This document shows, one piece after another, positions 8,314 through 18,667 of a stretch of DNA of 64,000 bases. Position numbers and translations under genes: made by a program. This DNA is from CALROG01 sp943369755 (lineage in GTDB: Bacteria > Pseudomonadota > Gammaproteobacteria > Burkholderiales > Burkholderiaceae_C). The stretch lies in assembly GCA_943369755.1 (NCBI GenBank), contig CALROG020000006.1, forward strand, positions 62,001 to 126,000, written 5' to 3'. Under the pieces are notes generated by a model. The model was not told the origin of the DNA, searched no databases, and worked only from the letters and a program-made list of their open reading frames with translations. Positions within the stretch are counted from its first letter, which is position 1. Each line of letters opens with the position of its first letter.

Positions 8314-9128
8314 ACGCCACCGGGTTGATTGCGGAAGACGAGCCGCTGCTGGCCCAGGCCTTGGCCGCAGAGCTCAAGCTGGCCTGGCCCGGCCTGAAGC
8401 TGCTGGCCACCGTGGGCGACGGGATCAGCGCGGTCACCCAGGCACTGGCCCTGCAGCCCGACGTGCTGTTCTTTGACATCCGCATGCCCGGCCAGACCGG
8501 GCTGGAAGCCGCAGTTGAACTGGCTGACGAATGGCCCACCCACACGCCCGGCAGCCCGCACTTCCCGGCGCTGGTGTTCATAACCGCCTACGACCAATAT
8601 GCTGTGCAGGCCTTTGAAGCCCAGGCCATGGACTATGTGCTCAAACCGGTGCAGCCCGCGCGCCTTGCCAAAACGGTGGCCAAGCTGCAGCTTGCCCTGG
8701 CCCAACGCCTGCCCGCAGCCCAACCGGCACCCGACTTTGAAGCCACACTGGGCCAGCTGCGGCACCTGCTGGGTTCCGTCGGCGGCCCGGCCACTGCACA
8801 AGTGCCACTCAAGCTGGTTCAGGCCAGTGTGGGCACGGCAATCCGGATGGTGCCGGTGCAAGAGGTGGTTTACTTTGAAGCCGCCGACAAATACGTGCGG
8901 GTGCTGACGGCCGCACACGAATACCTGATCCGAACACCCCTGAAAGACCTGCTGCCGCAGCTCGACCCCCAGACCTTCTGGCAAGTTCACCGCGGCTCGG
9001 TGGTGCAGGCGGCGGCGATCGACAGCGTCACCCGCGATGAAGCCGGCAAGCTGCACCTGGCCCTGAAAGGCCGGCCCGAAAAGCTGCCGGTGAGCCGGCT
9101 CTACGCGCATTTGTTCCGCGCGATGTAG
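8310..9128 (+). CDS. LytTR-family response regulator
   Basis: 272 aa. Receiver domain (about 5-125): acidic patch AEDEPLL, phospho-acceptor Asp in VLFFDIRMPGQTG, Thr/Ala in VFITAYDQYAVQAF and Lys in YVLKPVQP. The C-terminal LytTR DNA-binding domain (about 165-270) shows VVYFEAADKYVRVLT, FWQVHRGSVVQ and LPVSRLYAH. Partner of the kinase immediately upstream. The 3' end overlaps the convergent DUF1127 gene by about 100 bp if that gene uses its full open frame. Likely target promoters are unknown, though the preceding 2TM/hydrolase genes are candidates. Confidence 0.95.
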   Translation: MNATGLIAEDEPLLAQALAAELKLAWPGLKLLATVGDGISAVTQALALQPDVLFFDIRMPGQTGLEAAVELADEWPTHTPGSPHFPALVFITAYDQYAVQAFEAQAMDYVLKPVQPARLAKTVAKLQLALAQRLPAAQPAPDFEATLGQLRHLLGSVGGPATAQVPLKLVQASVGTAIRMVPVQEVVYFEAADKYVRVLTAAHEYLIRTPLKDLLPQLDPQTFWQVHRGSVVQAAAIDSVTRDEAGKLHLALKGRPEKLPVSRLYAHLFRAM

Positions 9129-9294
9129 CCGCCGGGGGCGGCGGTTGCACCGCCGCCAGCAAAGCTGCAATCTCGCTGCGCCCAATGCCAATGTCCGCCA
9201 GCTCGCGGTCGGTCATGCCACGCAATTCGTCGTGGCTGCGGCGCTGGTTGCTGTAGCGCAGGCCCAGCAAACCCAGCAGTCGTTCAAATGTCAT
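9028..9294 (-). CDS. DUF1127-domain small protein
   Basis: 88 aa from ATG 9294, preceded by AAAGG at good spacing. Residues 1-50 carry the DUF1127 signature: MTFERLLGLLGLRYSNQRRSHDE followed by LRGMTDRELADIGIGRSEI. Such small basic proteins often act in RNA-related or phosphate and stress regulation, but this one cannot be assigned. The remaining 38 residues (Pro/Ala/Arg-rich) lie antisense to the end of the LytTR gene and are not typical of the family, so the tail may be a non-conserved extension. Divergent from the LysR gene. Confidence 0.75.
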   Translation of the reverse strand: MTFERLLGLLGLRYSNQRRSHDELRGMTDRELADIGIGRSEIAALLAAVQPPPPAATSRGTNARRAGSPAAFRAGLSGPGAACRLHRG

Positions 9295-9357
9295 GGCGTG
9301 CCTTTTGTGTTGATTGGCCGCCATCGTCACCGCTACACTGATATTTCGGAAGTTGAG

Positions 9358-9372
9358 ATTTTTAATAGAAAT
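9358..9372. promoter_or_regulatory. AT-rich imperfect palindrome, possible LysR-type operator
   Basis: ATTTTTAATAGAAAT is an imperfect 15-bp palindrome of the T-N11-A type bound by LysR-family regulators. It sits in the only AT-rich patch of the 107-bp gap between the divergent DUF1127 and LysR genes, about 30 bp before the LysR start. Position and composition suggest autoregulation; this is inference. Confidence 0.35.
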
Positions 9373-9400
9373 TATCAGGATTACTGATGAGACAATTTGA

Positions 9401-10288
9401 ATGCGCGAACTGAATCTTGACCAGCTGCGCACGCTGGTCTGCATCACCGACCTGGGCACCTTTTCAGCAGCGGCGCAAGCGCTGCACCTGGCGCAACCCA
9501 CCGTCAGCCTGCATGTGAGCGAGCTGGAGTCCCGCCTGGGCACTGCACTGCTGTTGCGCGGTGGCCGCCGGGTGGTGCCCACGCCTGCGGGCAGCGTGCT
9601 GGTGGATCGTGCCCGGCAGCTGCTGCACGATGCCGACGACGCAGTGTCCGCTGTGCAGCGCCATGCCCTGGGCGCGGTCGGCTCGGTTCGGCTGGGCACC
9701 ACCACGGGCCTGCTGGTAAACCTGCTGCCGGGGGTGCTGGAGGCGATGGCGGCTGCCCACCCGGGGGTAGAGGTGCAAGTCACCATCATGGGCACCAGTG
9801 AGGCCGTCAGCCTGCTTCAACAAGGCCGCCTGGACGTGGGTTTGGTTGCAGCGCCGGGTGCGCTGTCCGGGCTTGTGTCCAGCCCCTGGCGGCGTGACCC
9901 GATGGTGGCTTATCTGCCGGTCGCCTGGCCCGCACCCAAGCGGGTAAGCCCCGAGTGGCTGGCCGCGCGTCCGCTGATCTTTACCGGTGCGGGCACCCAT
10001 CTGCATCGCCAGACCATGGAGTGGTTTGGCCGCGCCGGTTTTGCGCCGCGCGGGCGCATCGAGCTGAACTACACCTCGGCGGTCAAAAGCCTGGTGGCGG
10101 CGGGCTACGGTGCTGCGGTGCTGCCGCTGGAGGGCGAGGCACCAGGAAATGCCGGGCCAGGCCTCAAAACCGTACCGCTTCGGCCCGCCGTAACGCGGCA
10201 AACCGCCGTGCTGCACCGCCCGCTAGCGGTGCTGAGCGGTGCCACTCACAAGCTGCTGGCAACGCTGGCGCAGTTCCGCCAGCGTTGA
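9401..10288 (+). CDS. LysR-family transcriptional regulator
   Basis: 295 aa. N-terminal winged helix-turn-helix (about 3-62: LDQLRTLVCITDLGTFSAAAQALHLAQPTVS, read as two segments) followed by an effector-binding domain (RLGTTTGLLVNLLPGVLEAM onward). Ordinary length. Divergently transcribed from the DUF1127 gene, which may be its target; a candidate operator lies between them. The effector cannot be inferred. A perfect 10-bp inverted repeat spans the stop codon. Confidence 0.93.
   Translation: MRELNLDQLRTLVCITDLGTFSAAAQALHLAQPTVSLHVSELESRLGTALLLRGGRRVVPTPAGSVLVDRARQLLHDADDAVSAVQRHALGAVGSVRLGTTTGLLVNLLPGVLEAMAAAHPGVEVQVTIMGTSEAVSLLQQGRLDVGLVAAPGALSGLVSSPWRRDPMVAYLPVAWPAPKRVSPEWLAARPLIFTGAGTHLHRQTMEWFGRAGFAPRGRIELNYTSAVKSLVAAGYGAAVLPLEGEAPGNAGPGLKTVPLRPAVTRQTAVLHRPLAVLSGATHKLLATLAQFRQR
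10261..10286 (+). terminator. Hairpin across the LysR stop codon
   Basis: AACGCTGGCG and CGCCAGCGTT form a perfect 10-bp stem with a 6-nt loop; the last bases enter the TGA stop. There is no T-run, so it would be an mRNA-stabilising or Rho-assisted end rather than a classical intrinsic terminator. Confidence 0.45.
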
Positions 10289-10383
10289 GTTGAATCCACC
10301 GCGGCCGCTGCTGCGTAAGACACTGGACGCCCGAAGGGCTGTCAACTTTGTCTTGTCTCAACGCCAGATCAGGAGCCATAACC

Positions 10384-10926
10384 ATGTTCATCCGTACCGC
10401 CCTCGCCGCCTCGGCCGTCGCCCTCATCAGCGCCTGTGCCAGCAGCCCCAGCATGAAGCCATTCGACCAAAGCGCCCTGCCCGCGGCCGTGCAAGTGCCC
10501 GCGGGCCACAAGGTGTTCTGGGAAACCGTGGGCGTGGGCGAAATCACCTACGAGTGCCGCACCAAGGCTGGCGCTGCAGGCCAGTTTGAATGGGTGTTTG
10601 TGGGCCCCGACGCCAAACTCAATAACCGTGAGGGCAAACAGGTGGGCAAGTACTACGGCCCGCCGGCCACCTGGGAAGGCGCGGACGGCGTGAAGCTGAC
10701 CGGTGCGCAGGTGGCGGTGGCCCCGGCAGCGGCAGGCAGCATCCCGCTGCAGCTGGTGAAGGCCAACCCGGCATCGGGCACAGGCATGGTCAGCGGCACT
10801 ACCTTCATCCAGCGTGTGGCCACCATGGGCGGCGTGGCCCCTGCGGCAGCCTGCGGAACGGCCAACACCGGCGCGCGGCAGATCGTGAAGTACCAAGCTG
10901 ACTACATTTTCTGGCGTGTCGTCTAA
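10384..10926 (+). CDS. DUF3455-family exported lipoprotein-like protein
   Basis: 180 aa. The N-terminus (MFIRTALAASAVALISAC) reads as a lipoprotein signal with Cys18 at the predicted lipidation site. The body matches DUF3455: VFWETVGVGEITYECR, GQFEWVFVGPDAKL, GKYYGPPATWEGADG and a final YQADYIFWRVV. Function of the family is not known. RBS AGGAG lies 12 nt upstream of the start (caggagccataacc). Stands alone, 95 bp after the LysR gene. Confidence 0.88.
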   Translation: MFIRTALAASAVALISACASSPSMKPFDQSALPAAVQVPAGHKVFWETVGVGEITYECRTKAGAAGQFEWVFVGPDAKLNNREGKQVGKYYGPPATWEGADGVKLTGAQVAVAPAAAGSIPLQLVKANPASGTGMVSGTTFIQRVATMGGVAPAAACGTANTGARQIVKYQADYIFWRVV

Positions 10927-11067
10927 GCATTGGGTAACTCGCGGCTGCTGCCGCAGCATCAGCCTGGCTAATAAGTAATGAGCGTTTATTAATTTCAGTG
11001 AAAACCCGCGGAGCCGGTTTCGGGGGCGAACCTACATTTCGTTACCCCCAATTCACTGGAGCTCATC

Positions 11068-12231
11068 ATGCACACCCCCACCCGCCGCCAGGCTGCCAAA
11101 AGCGTTCTGGCTCTCGGTGTTGTTGCTGCTGCCGGCCTGCTGGCCGGTTGCGACAACGCACCATCAGTTATCAAGATCGGCGTGGCCCAGCCCATGTCGG
11201 GCAACCTGGCCGCGCTGGGCCAGGACATGCACAACGGCGTGAAGCTTGCCGTAGACGAACTCAACAAAAGCGGCTTCAAGATCAAAGGCAAGCCGGTCAC
11301 CATTGAAATAGTGGCGGTGGACGACCGGGCCAACGCGGGCACCGGCAAGGAAGTGGCACAGCAGCTTGTAGACGCCGGGATAGTGGCGGTGATCGGTCAC
11401 CTGAATTCGGGCGTGAGCATCGAGTCGGCACCGATTTACGGGGCCAAGAACATTGCCCAACTGGCGATTTCAACCAACCCCAAATACACCCAGCTGAACC
11501 TGCCCACCACCTTCCGCCTGGTGGCCAACGACACATTGCAGGCCAAGGCAATTGGCTCGTTTGCGGCCAATCAGCTCAACGCCACCAAATTTGCGGTGCT
11601 GGACGACGGCACGCCCTACGGCAAAGGCCTGGCCGATGGCGCGGCAGCCGAGCTGACCAAGGCCCAAAAAGAGCTGACGCTGCGCCAAAGCTTTGACGAC
11701 AAGACCACCGCGTTTGACGAACTTGCAGCCAAGCTCAAGGCCGGTGGGGTGGAGGCGATTGTGTCGACCCTGAACGACTTTCAGGTGCTGGCCCTGATTG
11801 AAGCGCTGAAGAAAATTGAATACACCAAGCTGGCACTGCTGGGTGGCGACACCATCAAAACCACCGCCATGCTCAAAGGCGCAGGCCAGCTGCAAGGCGG
11901 GCTGTTTGCCACCTCGCCGATTCTGGAGCCGCGCGAGTTTCCGGCCGGCGCCAAGTTTTTGGAGAGCTACCGCGCTGCGTTCAAGATTGACCCCGCCTAC
12001 GGCGGCCACTACAGCTACGACGCCATGCATGTGCTGGCCAGCGCCATCAAACGGGCCGAGTCTGCCAAGCCGCAGGCCATTACAGAAACACTGCGCTCGA
12101 TTGATGGCTACGCGCCGGTCACCGGCTCGATGAAATTTGACGCCAAGGGCGAGCAGCGCTACGGCGTGATCAGCGTGTACACCACGCGCAACGGCTTGTG
12201 GGAGTCACAAGTTCGTTCAGACGCCTGGTAA
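11068..12231 (+). CDS. Branched-chain amino-acid type ABC transporter substrate-binding protein
   Basis: 387 aa periplasmic binding protein of the LivJ/LivK family. It has a twin-arginine-like and lipoprotein-like leader (TRRQAAKSVLALGVV followed by LLAGCDN), then the two-lobed Peripla_BP_6 fold: IKIGVAQPMSGNLAALGQD, VDDRANAGTGKEVAQQLVDAG, VIGHLNSGVSIESAPIY, and a C-terminal YGGHYSYDAMHVLASAIK. No permease or ATPase genes are nearby, so it is an orphan receptor that must use a LIV transporter encoded elsewhere. Ligand unknown; branched-chain or aromatic amino acids are typical. Confidence 0.92.
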   Translation: MHTPTRRQAAKSVLALGVVAAAGLLAGCDNAPSVIKIGVAQPMSGNLAALGQDMHNGVKLAVDELNKSGFKIKGKPVTIEIVAVDDRANAGTGKEVAQQLVDAGIVAVIGHLNSGVSIESAPIYGAKNIAQLAISTNPKYTQLNLPTTFRLVANDTLQAKAIGSFAANQLNATKFAVLDDGTPYGKGLADGAAAELTKAQKELTLRQSFDDKTTAFDELAAKLKAGGVEAIVSTLNDFQVLALIEALKKIEYTKLALLGGDTIKTTAMLKGAGQLQGGLFATSPILEPREFPAGAKFLESYRAAFKIDPAYGGHYSYDAMHVLASAIKRAESAKPQAITETLRSIDGYAPVTGSMKFDAKGEQRYGVISVYTTRNGLWESQVRSDAW

Positions 12232-12248
12232 GGCGCCAACGGCGGGCC

Positions 12249-12581
12249 TCAGCCACCGTGGTGGCCGTGGCCGTGCCCGTGGTGGCGCTGCTTCCAGTGC
12301 CGGTGCCCCGGCTTCACGTAGTAGTAAACCACCGGCGCGGGCTGCACGTAGTAGCTGCGCGGTTGTGGGTGGGGATGCACATAAATCGGCTGGGGTGGCA
12401 GGTAAACCGGCTGCGGCTGCACATAAACCCGCGGCGCATTGGACGCGCCAATCACCACGCCCGGCGCAGCTTGCACCCCCACCGACCAATACACGTCACT
12501 GGCGCGCGCCGGGGTAGCGGCCAGCAGGGCCAAGGCAGCCAGGGCAGCAGCGCCCGCCAGAGAACAACGGTTGAGCTTCAT
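12249..12581 (-). CDS. Small exported protein with Tyr/Pro-rich core and His-rich tail
   Basis: 110 aa. A clear signal peptide (MKLNRCSLAGAAALAALALL, cleavage near PARA-SD) is followed by a low-complexity body of repeated YVQPQP / YLPPQP / YVHPHP units and a C-terminal tail with HRHWKQRHHGHGHGHHGG, which could bind metal ions. The start at 12581 has AAGGAGA just upstream; an in-frame ATG at 12623 would spoil the signal peptide. Similar proteins are common in Burkholderiales but have no assigned function. Convergent with the LIV-binding protein gene. Confidence 0.75.
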   Translation of the reverse strand: MKLNRCSLAGAAALAALALLAATPARASDVYWSVGVQAAPGVVIGASNAPRVYVQPQPVYLPPQPIYVHPHPQPRSYYVQPAPVVYYYVKPGHRHWKQRHHGHGHGHHGG

Positions 12582-12735
12582 GCGGTCTCCTTCATACAGG
12601 GGTGAACAGCACCCCCTTGCCAAGCTTTAACGCCGCCCAACGCAAACCGACTGACGTACGCCCGGTTAACTGCGTAGCCAGAAGTAACCGCAGACCCCCG
12701 GGGAAACCACAGGCCCGCCCCTAAAATGGCCTGAT

Positions 12736-14549
<1,814 letters not shown>

Positions 14550-14553
<4 letters not shown>

Positions 14554-15683
14554 CATTTGAAATTCTTGGCATTTTCAAAGATGCTCGCACGGATACTCCT
14601 GTCGTATACGCTCAGATATCGATTGAAAAATATTTTGCACTGATTGGCCCGGAGTTTGATAAGTTTTCGATTCAGCGTCGAAAGGAAAAGCACCACGCCT
14701 ACGCCAGAATGAAAGCTGACATACGAGACGGGGTTCTCCTGCCAACGATAACGCTGGCACCTCCCTTGGACAAGGCGCCAGCATTGAAAGCTTTGGCTAT
14801 TCAAGGACAAGAAAGAAAATTCGCCGATGCTCTCGCTGGAGCAGGCAATCTGAATATCTTGGATGGTTTGCAGAGAACTTATGTTCTTAAAGATTTGGCC
14901 GACTCAGGGCACGAATTTCTGCCGGAACAAACGCTACACCTGGAAATTCGAATCGAACCAGATTTGAAACATCTTATCTACCGCATCATCGTGTTGAACG
15001 CTGGACAAAAGCCGATGTCCATGCGCCATCAGATTGAGATTCTCTTTCTCAGCTTTCAATCTACTCTGGAGCACAAGGTTCCTCATCTAGAGTTGTTTAC
15101 TGAAAGCGAACAATCTCGCCGCGATCGGCCTCGCAAGTTTGCGTTGGACAAGATCGCAGGCGGGTACCACGCGTTTCTGCTCAAGTCTCCAGAAGTCCAA
15201 AAGCAAAACGTGGTCGCCCAGCGCATTACAGAAGAGTCCGTCTTGGAGACAGATGAAGATGAACTTGGCCAGCAGTTCTCCGACTTCTCAGGTTACCTGG
15301 AAGACTTCTGCAGAGTCGATGACGAGGTGTGTCGGGTCTATGACGGGACATTGATGGGTGCCCCTACTGGAATATCTTGGTTTGGCGGTGAAAACGTGAT
15401 CAACGGGTTCTTCGCGGCCGTCTCGGACTTTGGCTCAAACAGCGAGCGAAAATTGCGTATTCAGAGCGCTATTAATTCACTTATAAAGCAGCTTACCAAC
15501 GCCATTGCAGGCGATGATCCGATGGGTCTCCTCAAGTTTCAGGAGATTGTTCAAGGGTTTCCGACCCGAAAAATCAATGTTGGATTCGCCACGCGAAAGC
15601 TCGCATTCGTCTCTTTCAGAGAATTTTTTAGAGACGAAGGCGACACAGCTCTGGCCGCCATTTGGGAACGTGAGGCGGAATAG
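14550..15683 (+). CDS. DGQHR/ParB-like protein of a putative two-gene accessory system
   Basis: 377 aa, starting at ATG 14550, overlapping the glnS stop. The codons are far richer in A and T than those of its neighbours. A DGQ(H)R-like motif, NILDGLQRTYVL (residues 102-113), and the later VLNAGQKPMSMRHQIEIL (148-165) match the plan of DGQHR/DndB-like and DUF262/ParB-like proteins, where a DGxQR motif precedes an 'N-x-G-Q-K-x-(V/M)-S' segment. Those families act in DNA modification and phage defence. I assign only the fold relationship. The downstream gene overlaps its 3' end, so the two form a transcriptional unit. The shift in composition suggests horizontal transfer. Confidence 0.6.
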
Positions 15684-16776
15684 CCTTCCTCACACTGCTG
15701 TGAACTTCGTTCAATACCAGCAGCTTGTCGCCAGTGGCGCTCCCACGGGTGTCGATGCGAGCCTAACTGTCGGTGATTTCAACGGCCAATGCTTAGTGAA
15801 TGGCTTCTTGCCATTGAAGCTGACAGCGGTGTCACCAAAATACGTTCAGGGAACTGATATTGAAGTACTTCTTGGGACTGGCAAGGGCACTGTCTTTCTG
15901 CTTACTTCAAAAGGATCGACGTACACCTATAACCAAGCATCCCACCTATGGGCGGCCGCGTATCTGTTGGAGCAAACGCTGGCGGGAGCAACTGCAGACA
16001 ATGGGAATTTTCGTTTTGACTACTACTATTTGCTGGTGCACAAGGTCGTAGTCGATAGATATAACTCAATGTACAGAGAGGGTAGCAGCGTTTGGGGCGG
16101 CTTTACTCATCCGGAAGAGCAGCCAAACCCAATCATCAATCGAGTCTCACAGGCTGCCATAGGCGCCAACCCCAAACTCAGCCTGCCAACAAACGAGCAT
16201 AAAGAGGCTGCATTTAGATCAGTCTCTCAGAGCTCCTCTCTTGACCGTTACCTAGGGCTCTATCACTTGCTGGAACTGAGCTTTGATTACGACTTAGTCG
16301 AAGAGATAAAGAGCCTGAATAGTGACCTTCCGGGGATCGGAAAACTCCTAGCTTCGCATAGTCAATCCGAGGTTGATCGTCTCAATAGACTCATTTCAAG
16401 ATACTGCGGCGAAATTACTTTTTTGGCCTCCATACTGACGCCTGTATTTTCGAATGCAACTTACAGGACAATTTTGGAAGAGCTTCTCTTTGATTACTCA
16501 AAAGATAGCAATCCGTACAAAAAAAGTAGGGCGCAGTTTATGACCGCATCTGCCGTAGGGTTTGACGAACCCACATTTAAGGCAAATAAGCTTGAATGGA
16601 ATTTGGAAAAGGCCACGAAATTAGTTACCTATGTCCTATATCGATTCCGTTGCTCTATCGCTCATGCAAGCATTGGCGAATTCATAATGACGAGCGCCGA
16701 AGAGTCCTTCGTCGCTGAGGTCGCCGAGCCTCTTATTGGTCGCGTCTTGGCTCGTGTGTATTCGAAACAGAATTAA
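15670..16776 (+). CDS. HEPN-like protein, partner of the DGQHR-like gene
   Basis: About 368 aa from GTG 15670, which overlaps the preceding gene by 14 nt; a second GTG at 15700 is also possible and there is no in-frame ATG near either. AT-rich like its partner. Near the C-terminus, YVLYRFRCSIAHASIGEF (around 321-338) fits the HEPN ribonuclease pattern 'R-x4-H' (Arg327, His332) preceded by a helix of the 'lYriRN-ivH' type, although the usual Asn after Arg is Cys. The upstream half has no recognised domain. HEPN proteins are typical effectors (RNases) in toxin-antitoxin and abortive-infection systems, which fits the context; activity is inferred. Confidence 0.55.
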   Translation: MRRNSLPHTAVNFVQYQQLVASGAPTGVDASLTVGDFNGQCLVNGFLPLKLTAVSPKYVQGTDIEVLLGTGKGTVFLLTSKGSTYTYNQASHLWAAAYLLEQTLAGATADNGNFRFDYYYLLVHKVVVDRYNSMYREGSSVWGGFTHPEEQPNPIINRVSQAAIGANPKLSLPTNEHKEAAFRSVSQSSSLDRYLGLYHLLELSFDYDLVEEIKSLNSDLPGIGKLLASHSQSEVDRLNRLISRYCGEITFLASILTPVFSNATYRTILEELLFDYSKDSNPYKKSRAQFMTASAVGFDEPTFKANKLEWNLEKATKLVTYVLYRFRCSIAHASIGEFIMTSAEESFVAEVAEPLIGRVLARVYSKQN

Positions 16777-16928
16777 ACGACTGAATACTGCTGACCAGTT
16801 AGCTGGGGTTCCTTGCCGGACTCTCCGCTACATATACCCCCGCGCGATGACCTTGTAGCTCGCGCATTGAAAATTGTTCTAAAAGCATTGAGATGCGCTC
16901 GCATCAAATACTTGCGGGGCATTGTTTG

Positions 16929-17666
16929 TTACGCTGAAGTCATTTTCCGTCGTACGTGCATATGTGTTTGGATGGCGTCACCCTCCCCACTCTTCACTTC
17001 CTTTACTTCAAGATATGAGGCTTGCTGCCGAACCAGTTCGCCCAGTTTTCCCACACCGTAATTTCGCGGATCAAATGACGGATTACTCCTATTGATCTGC
17101 CCGCCTAAAGCAGCCAGTGTGGCCCAACCATCTTCGCGCGCAGTGATGTTCAATGCATTCAATAGAATGGGTTTGAGCTTGGGTAGCTCCGCCACCGGTT
17201 CTTGCCCCGGCTTTGCCTCTTCAGCCTGCGCACGCAGAATTTCTGTGTAGACAAATTTGTCGCAGGCAGCGACGAAGGGCTCCGGCGTCTTGCGCTCGCC
17301 AAATCCATAGACGATCAGTCCTGCCTCCCGCATACGAGTCGCCAGCCGCGTGAAGTCGCTGTCTGAAGACACCAAGCAAAACCCATCCACACGCTCGGCA
17401 TGCAGTATGTCCATGGCATCGATGATCAGCGAAGAGTCCGTCGAATTTTTTCCGCTGGTGTAGCTGAACTGCTGGATGGGCTGGATCGCCAACTTGTGCA
17501 GTACTTCCTTCCACCCTTTGAGGTTGGTCGTCGTCCAGTCGCCATAGGCGCGCTTGATGGTGGCGGTGCCGTAGCGGGATACTTCCGCCAGCAACTCCTG
17601 GATCACAGTCGCCTGGGCATTGTCAGCGTCGATCAGAACGGCCAGCTTCGCGTTGTCTTTTGACAT
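16929..17666 (-). CDS. NYN-domain (PIN-like) protein with C-terminal OST-HTH/LOTUS domain
   Basis: 245 aa. The LabA-like NYN nuclease domain (about 5-150) shows the conserved acidic sites LAVLIDADNAQ, DSSLIIDAMDIL and FCLVSSDSDFTRLATRMREAG. The C-terminal part (about 165-240: LKPILLNALNITAREDGWATLAALGGQI, read in parts, then FDPRNYGVGKLGELV) is an OST-HTH/LOTUS RNA-binding domain. Such proteins are predicted RNases or RNA-binding regulators. The gene starts 13 nt after the end of the zinc-ribbon remnant of the Mrr-like gene, implying that both once formed one operon. Confidence 0.9.
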   Translation of the reverse strand: MSKDNAKLAVLIDADNAQATVIQELLAEVSRYGTATIKRAYGDWTTTNLKGWKEVLHKLAIQPIQQFSYTSGKNSTDSSLIIDAMDILHAERVDGFCLVSSDSDFTRLATRMREAGLIVYGFGERKTPEPFVAACDKFVYTEILRAQAEEAKPGQEPVAELPKLKPILLNALNITAREDGWATLAALGGQINRSNPSFDPRNYGVGKLGELVRQQASYLEVKEVKSGEGDAIQTHMHVRRKMTSA

Positions 17667-17678
17667 TTTGGTAAATCC

Positions 17679-17807
17679 TCAATCAGCAGGCCGAGTGCCA
17701 TTGCACCTTGGATAAGTAGAACAACCCCAGAACGTTTTTCCCGCATTCGCGCTTTTCTGTGCCGTCCGCAGAACCATTGTGGACTGGCATTTTGGGCAGG
17801 CTGGCTT
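17679..17807 (-). pseudogene. Detached C4 zinc-ribbon module of the Mrr-like gene
   Basis: Directly after the TAG stop of the Mrr-like gene (17808-17810) the same frame stays open for 42 codons and ends at TGA (17679-17681). It encodes a textbook topoisomerase-type C4 zinc finger: CPKCQSTMVLR, then GKTFWGCSTYPRCNGT, with all four Cys in place. Mrr-like nucleases with a C-terminal C4 zinc finger are a known architecture. The likely history is one CAG-to-TAG change; amber readthrough or a sequencing error are alternatives. Confidence 0.75.
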
Positions 17808-18509
17808 CTATTCAGTTGGTGCTCCTGATACTTCTGGCGTTGATTTCGTGTTCTGGATCATCCTTTGTAGCCGGTTTCCGTCAATTAGCTCAATGTTGCG
17901 GCCGCCACCGAACGCCACCGCCTCCTGCGTGAACCGCCCTGACGTCACCACAAACCCACCCGCCGCGCCCTGCGCGGCCATCACCCCATAGAGTTCGCGC
18001 ACGGTCGTCACGCCCACTTTCAGCGCCCGCCACTGCTTGCACTGCACCAGAAAGCGCTCGCTCCCCTTGCGCAGCACCAGGTCCACACCACCGTCTGGGC
18101 CGGCTGCGCCGGTCTCCTCCACCGTGTAGCCCTGCTGGCGGAATGCCTGGCCCACCAACATCTCAAACTCGCGCCAGGTCATGCCCTGCACTGCTGCGGC
18201 ACCGTTTGGCGCCTGGGCTTCGGCCAGCAGGGCTTTCCGCTTGCGGTTGCCGATGAAGGAAACCAGTGCCCCCATGAGAAACAGGAAGCAAAGAAGGTAC
18301 TTGATGAACGGTGCCGCTCTCGCCATCAAGGTGTTGACGGCATGTGTGGCCATCTGCGCGGGCTTGACGTCGGCGGCTGACGGTACGGTGGGCGTGAACA
18401 GTGTGAACAGCACCCACACCAGGGCCGCCAGCAACACGCCCGCCCACCAGGGCAACTTGGAGATGACAAACACAATGTCGTCAGCCGCAGTGTTTTTGCG
18501 TCGCCCCAT
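17808..18509 (-). CDS. Membrane-anchored Mrr-like restriction endonuclease, C-terminally truncated
   Basis: 233 aa from ATG 18509 (MGRRKNTAADD). Two hydrophobic helices (about 18-40 and 66-85) anchor it in the membrane. The Mrr_cat domain follows: MTWREFEMLVGQAFRQQGY, then GPDGGVDLVLRK and RFLVQCKQW, i.e. the PD-(D/E)xK core in the D...QxK form used by this family. The domain targets DNA, often methylated DNA. The frame stops at an amber codon just before an intact in-frame C4 zinc ribbon (see 17679-17807). In an operon with the NYN-LOTUS gene. The nuclease core is intact, so the protein may still be active. Confidence 0.85.
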   Translation of the reverse strand: MGRRKNTAADDIVFVISKLPWWAGVLLAALVWVLFTLFTPTVPSAADVKPAQMATHAVNTLMARAAPFIKYLLCFLFLMGALVSFIGNRKRKALLAEAQAPNGAAAVQGMTWREFEMLVGQAFRQQGYTVEETGAAGPDGGVDLVLRKGSERFLVQCKQWRALKVGVTTVRELYGVMAAQGAAGGFVVTSGRFTQEAVAFGGGRNIELIDGNRLQRMIQNTKSTPEVSGAPTE

Positions 18510-18667
18510 TTGCACGTACTCCGTTTCCTGAGAACCGCCGAGACTACCGCCAAACGCCGCGCAGGAAAACCCACAAACTGAGGACGTCTTGCGCATATCC
18601 AGATATACGCGCTGGTGATTGAACGTATCCTTGGCGCCTTCACTTGACTGCCAGAGCCCTCACCACC

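Noticed and set aside
9028..9795. Long minus-strand frame covering DUF1127 and part of the LysR gene
   Set aside because: Only the part from 9294 matches DUF1127; the upstream part is antisense to the well-supported LysR gene.
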